Source: Pseudomonadota bacterium (GTDB taxonomy: Bacteria > Pseudomonadota > Gammaproteobacteria > Xanthomonadales > Xanthomonadaceae). Taken from it: a stretch of DNA of 26,070 nucleotides. Shown one piece after another: positions 22,766 to 26,070 of this stretch. The stretch's first letter is position 1; every line of letters starts with the position of its first letter. The stretch is taken from assembly GCA_023419315.1 (NCBI GenBank), contig JAEZYE010000025.1, positions 1-26,070 on the forward strand, read 5' to 3'. A program made the position numbers and the translations under genes. The notes beneath the pieces were generated by a model. It saw nothing but the letters and a program-made list of their open reading frames with translations. It made no database searches and was not told the origin of the DNA.

Positions 22766-22850
22766 GGAATGGGCAAGGAGGGAAACGATCGGGATTGTGC
22801 CTGACGCGGGTGACGGCTTCAGGAAAACGCTGAACACGATTCGGCAGTGC

Positions 22851-23336
22851 TCAGAAGAACCACGCGAACACGAACAGGCCGAGCATCGCGAAACCCAGGC
22901 CCAGCTTCAGTACCACGCCCAGCACGATGCCCAGCCATGTCGCCAGCCCGACCTTGGTGGCGCGGGCGATTTCCTTCTCGTGCCAGAGCTCGCCCAGCAG
23001 CGCGCCGACGAAAGGCCCGGCGAACAGTCCAATCAAACCGAAGAACAATCCGACGAAGGTGCCCAGCGCCGCCCCGAACAGTGCTTTGCGGCTGGCGCCG
23101 ACCCGCTGCGCGCCGACCACGGTCGAAAAGAAGTCCACCACCAGCGACAACAGCGTCAGCGCGCCGAGCAGGGTGAGCGTCACCCAGCCGATCCGCACGA
23201 AGCCCTCGGCCCACGCGGCGAGCAGCATGCCGGCAAAGACCAGGGGAAGACCGGGCAGGGCGGGGAGCACCACGCCGACCAGGCCGACCACGATCAATAT
23301 GAGAGCCAATGTGTAATAAAGCCAATCGATGCTCAA
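22851..23336 (-). CDS. DUF456 membrane protein
   Basis: 161 residues, nearly all hydrophobic, five or six short helices with glycine-rich packing (GLFFGLIGLFAGPFVGALLGE at about 96-116). PGLPLVFAGM (28-37) and VVGAQRVGASRKALFGA (73-89) are DUF456 features. Function unknown. A GGGGATTTCC region before the ATG could serve as a ribosome site. It lies 85 bases upstream of the phospholipase gene on the same strand, and diverges from the cold-shock gene. Confidence 0.88.
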   Translation of the reverse strand: MSIDWLYYTLALILIVVGLVGVVLPALPGLPLVFAGMLLAAWAEGFVRIGWVTLTLLGALTLLSLVVDFFSTVVGAQRVGASRKALFGAALGTFVGLFFGLIGLFAGPFVGALLGELWHEKEIARATKVGLATWLGIVLGVVLKLGLGFAMLGLFVFAWFF

Positions 23337-23372
23337 GGAAATCCCCTTGTGGAATCAACGAGTTAAATGGGC

Positions 23373-23387
23373 ACAAGCCTTGCTTGT
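23373..23387. repeat. Inverted repeat in the DUF456/csp divergent region
   Basis: ACAAGC-CTT-GCTTGT, six perfect base pairs around a three-base centre, in the 234-base gap between the DUF456 start and the cold-shock start. It could be an operator. The rest of the gap (23388-23570) looks like a long cold-shock leader with an imperfect stem near 23466-23492; no convincing promoter boxes were found. Confidence 0.35.
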
Positions 23388-23570
23388 CGGCCGATTGCAT
23401 TTTCACTGATTGCGGGTTACTGTGCGGCCGCTGTGGTTACCAAGGTCACCGTGAATCGTGGCCTAGATGCGGTAGATCCATGATCCGCTACATCGTTGTA
23501 CCTCGCTTCCTCCTTGGAACCAGCCGCCGAGAGGCGTATCCACCACCCAAGAGTGCCAAGGAGCAAGTCG

Positions 23571-23780
23571 ATGTCCGACCGTGAAACCGGAACCGTGAAG
23601 TGGTTCAACGATGCCAAGGGCTTTGGCTTCATCAGCCGCGAGAATGGTGAAGACGTGTTCGTGCATTTCCGCGCGATCCAGACCCAGGGCTTCAAGAGCC
23701 TGAAGGAAGGCCAGAAGGTCACCTTCACCGTCGTGCAGGGCCAGAAGGGTCTGCAGGCGGACGCTGTCCAGCCGCTGTAA
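23571..23780 (+). CDS. Cold-shock domain protein (CspA family)
   Basis: 69 residues, one cold-shock domain. RNP1 KGFGFI and RNP2 VFVHF are complete, in the order GTVKWFNDAKGFGFISRENG then DVFVHF. It binds single-stranded RNA/DNA as an RNA chaperone. AAGGAG (23558-23563) stands seven bases before the ATG. The leader is long (over 150 bases if the promoter is near the divergent start), as in cold-inducible csp genes, which suggests post-transcriptional control. A strong terminator lies 41 bases after the stop. Confidence 0.96.
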   Translation: MSDRETGTVKWFNDAKGFGFISRENGEDVFVHFRAIQTQGFKSLKEGQKVTFTVVQGQKGLQADAVQPL

Positions 23781-23821
23781 GGTTGCGTGCCGGCGACGCT
23801 GGCCCGACTCGAAACTTCATG

Positions 23822-23849
23822 AAAAAGCCCGACGGAAGTCGGGCTTTTT
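23822..23849. terminator. Bidirectional intrinsic terminator
   Basis: Perfect 12-bp stem AAAAAGCCCGAC/GTCGGGCTTTTT with a GGAA tetraloop. It has T-runs on both strands, between the converging cold-shock and glycine-zipper lipoprotein genes, so it can end both transcripts. Confidence 0.9.
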
Positions 23850-23874
23850 CTTTGGGCAGGCGCTGGCGCGTGGA

Positions 23875-24351
23875 TCAGCGCAAGACGACCTTGCCGTTCT
23901 GCACGCGCACGTAGGTGTTCTCGCGAATGCCACCCAGGTCGTGCTGGTTGATGGTGAGTCGACGACCGTCATCCATGCGCACCGTGATGTTGTAGGTGTC
24001 ACCGGTGGTGCGGTTCTGGATCGCATTGCCGGCAGCGGCGCCCGCGACGGCGCCCGCTACGGTCGACACATTCTTGTTGCCTTCGCTGCCGCCCGTACTG
24101 TTGGAAATGGCGCGGCCCGCCACTGCACCGACGATGCCGCCGAGCACGGCGCCGGTGGCCGAAGGCGCGCTGCGACCCGAAGGAATCGTGTCGATGCGCT
24201 CGACGATGCCGCATTCGGCGCAAGACGTTCTCGATGGCGAAGAGTAGCTGCCGCCATTGTTGTAGCCACCGCTGCTGTAACCCGGTGAACTCGCGCAACC
24301 CGCCAGAGCCAAGGCCGAAGCAGCGCCGATCGCAATCAAACGGATCTTCAT
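23875..24351 (-). CDS. Glycine-zipper lipoprotein
   Basis: 158 residues. The signal peptide ends in the lipobox LAGC (Cys19). A Gly/Ser/Tyr-rich linker (22-42) and a CAEC pair (Cys44, Cys47) precede two glycine-zipper helices (about 68-82, GAVLGGIVGAVAGRA, and 98-110, VAGAVAGAAAGNA). A C-terminal beta domain (120-158) ends NGKVVLR. This layout matches SlyB/PcP-type outer-membrane lipoproteins (glycine zipper 2TM), thought to help envelope stability. AGGAGG lies four bases before the ATG at 24351. Confidence 0.88.
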   Translation of the reverse strand: MKIRLIAIGAASALALAGCASSPGYSSGGYNNGGSYSSPSRTSCAECGIVERIDTIPSGRSAPSATGAVLGGIVGAVAGRAISNSTGGSEGNKNVSTVAGAVAGAAAGNAIQNRTTGDTYNITVRMDDGRRLTINQHDLGGIRENTYVRVQNGKVVLR

Positions 24352-24383
24352 GGGTCCTCCTGAACAGTCATCCGATTGGGCGT

Positions 24384-24401
24384 CCGGCACCGTTGTGCCG
24401 G
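24384..24401. repeat. 7-bp hairpin in the cytochrome/lipoprotein gap
   Basis: CCGGCAC-CGTT-GTGCCGG, a perfect seven-base-pair stem about 90 bases after the cytochrome stop and 33 bases before the lipoprotein start. No T-run follows on the minus strand, so it may be a weak terminator or part of the lipoprotein leader. Confidence 0.4.
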
Positions 24402-24489
24402 CTCGCCCGCATCGTCACCGTGTCCGTGTGAACCTCATGACAATTCATCCCGCGCTTGGACCCGCCAGCGGGAATCCGTCAGCAGCAAT

Positions 24490-24927
24490 TCAGCCGCGGA
24501 AATCCTGGTGGCAGGCCTTGCAGCTTTCCTTGACCTGTTCGGCCACGGCAGTGGCGCCGGCGCAATCGGTAGGCGGTGCAGCGAGCGCACCATCGAGCTT
24601 GCCGCGGAAATCGCTGGTGTGCTTGCGGAAGCGTTCGTCGCTCGCCAGGTCCGGGAACGCCAACTCCAGGTCATTGGCCATCGCGCGCAGCGTGCGCACA
24701 TGCGGCACGGTGTCGGTGGCGGCGCAGCGGTTCTCCTTGACCTTGTCGCCGAGCTGGCCGGCGTGCTTCTGCATGACATGCATGACGCTGTCGGGGAACG
24801 GATCCTGGCGGGCCTGCAACGCACGCATCGCCATGACGGTCGCCACCGCTCCGATGACCAGGCCGATCAGGAACAGGAACAGGTAGCGGGAAGCAGCGGA
24901 AGACTTCGGGGTGGGCTGGCTGGCCAT
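24490..24927 (-). CDS. Membrane-anchored cytochrome c'-like protein
   Basis: 145 residues. A single N-terminal helix (about 14-36) anchors a periplasmic domain of helices. The heme c site CKACH (Cys136, Cys139, His140) is placed only five residues from the C-terminus, as in class II cytochromes (cytochrome c'), where heme binds near the end of helix four. Two further cysteines (Cys68, Cys122) could pair. Heme attachment would rely on the Ccm system encoded in this window. It could act in electron transfer or in NO/ligand binding; the sequence does not say which. Typical cytochromes c' have a cleaved signal peptide instead of an anchor. Confidence 0.78.
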   Translation of the reverse strand: MASQPTPKSSAASRYLFLFLIGLVIGAVATVMAMRALQARQDPFPDSVMHVMQKHAGQLGDKVKENRCAATDTVPHVRTLRAMANDLELAFPDLASDERFRKHTSDFRGKLDGALAAPPTDCAGATAVAEQVKESCKACHQDFRG

Positions 24928-24993
24928 GCGGCGGGCTCCTTGAAAACAGCCGGCATGGTACGACGCCGGTCACGGGATGCGCCATCGCGCGAC

Positions 24994-24999
24994 TACAAT
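24994..24999 (+). promoter_or_regulatory. -10 box for tcdA, leaderless position
   Basis: TACAAT six bases before the tcdA ATG. Transcription would start at or very near the A of the start codon. No ribosome site is present before the ATG, and no -35 is clear. Confidence 0.5.
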
Positions 25000-25005
25000 C
25001 GCGCC

Positions 25006-25803
25006 ATGAAGAAATCACTGAAGGACCGCTTCGCCGGCATCGATCGGCTGTATGGCCAGGGCGCGGTGGAGCGCTATGCCGATCGGCGCGTGGCGATTGT
25101 CGGCCTGGGCGGCGTCGGATCGTGGGTCGTCGAAGCGCTCGCACGTTCCGGCATCGGGCACCTCACGCTCATCGATGCCGACGATATCTGCGTGTCGAAC
25201 ACCAACCGCCAGCTTCCGGCGCTGGAAGGGCAATACGGGCGCAACAAGGCGGACGCGATGGCGGAGCGCTGCCGCGCGATCAATCCGGGCATCGACGTCG
25301 AAGTGGTCCCTGCATTCCTCACCGGAAGCAATCTGGAAGCCCTGCTCGATCGCAACTTCGATCTCGTGCTGGATGCCTGCGACAGTTTCCGCACCAAGGT
25401 CGAAATGATCGCCTGGTGCCGGCGTCGCAAGCTGCCGATCATCGTGTCGGGATCGGCCGGAGGACGCACCGATCCCACGCAGATCCGACTGCGCGATCTG
25501 TCGCGGACCGAACACGATGCACTGCTGGCGCTCGTACGCAAGAAGTTGCGCGCCGAATTCAATTTCCCGAAGAACAAGGACCGCTATTTCGGCGTGACCG
25601 CGGTGTATTCGCTGGAGAACGTGCGCTATCCACAAGCCGACGGCAGCGTTTGCGGGCTGCGGCCGCAGTTGGGCGCCGATGCCGCATTGAAACTCGACTG
25701 CGGCGTGGGACTGGGGGCCGCGACGCACATCACCGGCGCATTCGCGTTTGCGATGGCGGCGCGCGCGCTGGAGCTTCTGCTCAAGGAACGCAAGGCCGGT
25801 TGA
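25006..25803 (+). CDS. tcdA: tRNA threonylcarbamoyladenosine dehydratase TcdA (CsdL)
   Basis: 265 residues, E1-like ATP-dependent enzyme. The nucleotide-binding loop GLGGVGS (33-39), acidic DAD (57-59), SNTNRQ (64-69, Arg68) and Lys81 form the adenylation site of the ThiF/MoeB fold. The protein cyclises t6A37 of ANN-decoding tRNAs to ct6A. The C-terminal half contains the VCGLRPQLG and GVGLGAATHITG stretches typical of TcdA rather than ThiF or MoeB. The start at 25006 fits the family N-terminus (RFAGIDRLYG). It converges with the TatD-family gene across 25 bases. Confidence 0.93.
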   Translation: MKKSLKDRFAGIDRLYGQGAVERYADRRVAIVGLGGVGSWVVEALARSGIGHLTLIDADDICVSNTNRQLPALEGQYGRNKADAMAERCRAINPGIDVEVVPAFLTGSNLEALLDRNFDLVLDACDSFRTKVEMIAWCRRRKLPIIVSGSAGGRTDPTQIRLRDLSRTEHDALLALVRKKLRAEFNFPKNKDRYFGVTAVYSLENVRYPQADGSVCGLRPQLGADAALKLDCGVGLGAATHITGAFAFAMAARALELLLKERKAG

Positions 25804-25828
25804 AGCGGCGCGGCTTCGATCAGCAAGC

Positions 25829-26070
25829 TCAAATCGAACCCAAGCCGAACAGTGTGGCCGCGTTGCGTCGCGTTGCTTCGGCCACTGTTCCTTCGCTTTC
25901 GTTGCGCAATTCCGCAATCGTCTTGCAGATCACCGGCAGCCGTGCGGGTTCGTTGCGCTCGCCACGGATTGCCGAATCGGGCTGATCCGGTGCGTCGGTT
26001 TCCAGCAGCAGGTATTCCAGCGGCATGCTGCTGACGATGCGGCGCAGACGTTGCGCGCGTTCGTAGGTGA
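25829..26070 (-). CDS. TatD-family DNase/hydrolase, partial
   Basis: The C-terminal 79 residues or so of a TIM-barrel metal-dependent nuclease; the gene starts outside the window. The motif LLLETDAPDQ carries the metal-binding Asp of the TatD signature, followed by RNEP and a TIAELRNES-EATRRNAATLFGL end that is standard for TatD/YjjV proteins. The N-terminal metal ligands cannot be checked here. The open frame continues to the window edge without a stop. Confidence 0.9.
   Translation of the reverse strand, partial: TYERAQRLRRIVSSMPLEYLLLETDAPDQPDSAIRGERNEPARLPVICKTIAELRNESEGTVAEATRRNAATLFGLGSI

Noticed and set aside
23309..23584. Plus-strand frame of 91 codons rich in cysteine overlapping the DUF456 and cold-shock starts
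   Set aside because: It runs antisense over the DUF456 start and out of frame into the csp start, has no ribosome site and no family resemblance; cysteine richness follows from local TGC/TGT composition. It is kept in mind as a possible leader peptide but not listed as a gene.
25804..25820. Short stem GAAGC/GCTTC after tcdA as terminator
   Set aside because: Five base pairs only and no T-run; too weak to call.
25848..25892. Inverted repeat (about CAGTG...GCCG with CGGCCACTG) near the TatD end
   Set aside because: It lies within the TatD coding region, has an asymmetric two-base bulge and a long loop, and explains nothing beyond coding.
1..26070. CRISPR array, insertion sequence, integrase or prophage signature
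   Set aside because: No regular repeat-spacer pattern, transposase or terminal inverted repeats seen on either strand; base composition is even throughout.

Overview
The window reads as ordinary chromosomal DNA of a GC-rich gammaproteobacterium, most likely of the Xanthomonadaceae/Lysobacteraceae (Lysobacter, Luteimonas or Thermomonas type). This is inferred from the protein families, the tightly packed ATGA-overlapping operons, the MetX-type acyltransferase and several promoters whose -10 box lies only 6-8 bases before the start codon. No insertion sequence, prophage, integron or CRISPR array is visible. No gap between genes exceeds 300 bases.

Layout. 1-1925 (minus): tRNA-Leu(CAA), an Arg-type cysteine dioxygenase and a MetX-family homoserine/serine O-acyltransferase. 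2081-9714 (minus): a full cytochrome c maturation (System I) set in the order ccmA-ccmB-[TetR regulator]-ccmC-ccmD-ccmE-ccmF-ccmG-ccmH-ccmI, nearly all joined by 1-4 base overlaps. A TetR-type gene sits between ccmB and ccmC. 9757-10233 (minus): a DUF3293 protein. 10264-12823 (plus): a methionine/glutamine-type aminotransferase, an omega-amidase of the nitrilase superfamily and a DUF488 protein; the first two fit a methionine-salvage transamination couple. 12862-18250 (minus): a co-directional run of ECF41 sigma factor, carboxymuconolactone decarboxylase-like protein, ABC exporter, PQQ-type sugar dehydrogenase lipoprotein, small secreted protein and hotdog thioesterase.

18431-21170 (plus): an unrecognised double-CXXC protein, class I fumarase with a clear terminator, and a glutathione S-transferase. 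21171-23336 (minus): DUF456 membrane protein, outer-membrane phospholipase A and ArsC-type arsenate reductase. 23571-23780 (plus): cold-shock protein with a long leader. 23875-24927 (minus): a glycine-zipper lipoprotein and a membrane-anchored cytochrome c'-like protein, which would need the Ccm machinery. 25006-26070: TcdA (plus) converging on a TatD-family nuclease (minus) that runs off the end.

The strongest regulatory observation is a pair of promoter sequences on the minus strand. Each is TGTCACG, exactly 16 bases, then CGTC, which matches the published ECF41 consensus (TGTCACA-N16-CGTC) apart from the last base of the -35. One lies just before the sigma gene and the other, inside the 3' end of the sigma gene, lies before the carboxymuconolactone decarboxylase-like gene. 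This predicts an autoregulated sigma factor with its classical partner. The sigma transcript would be leaderless or nearly so.
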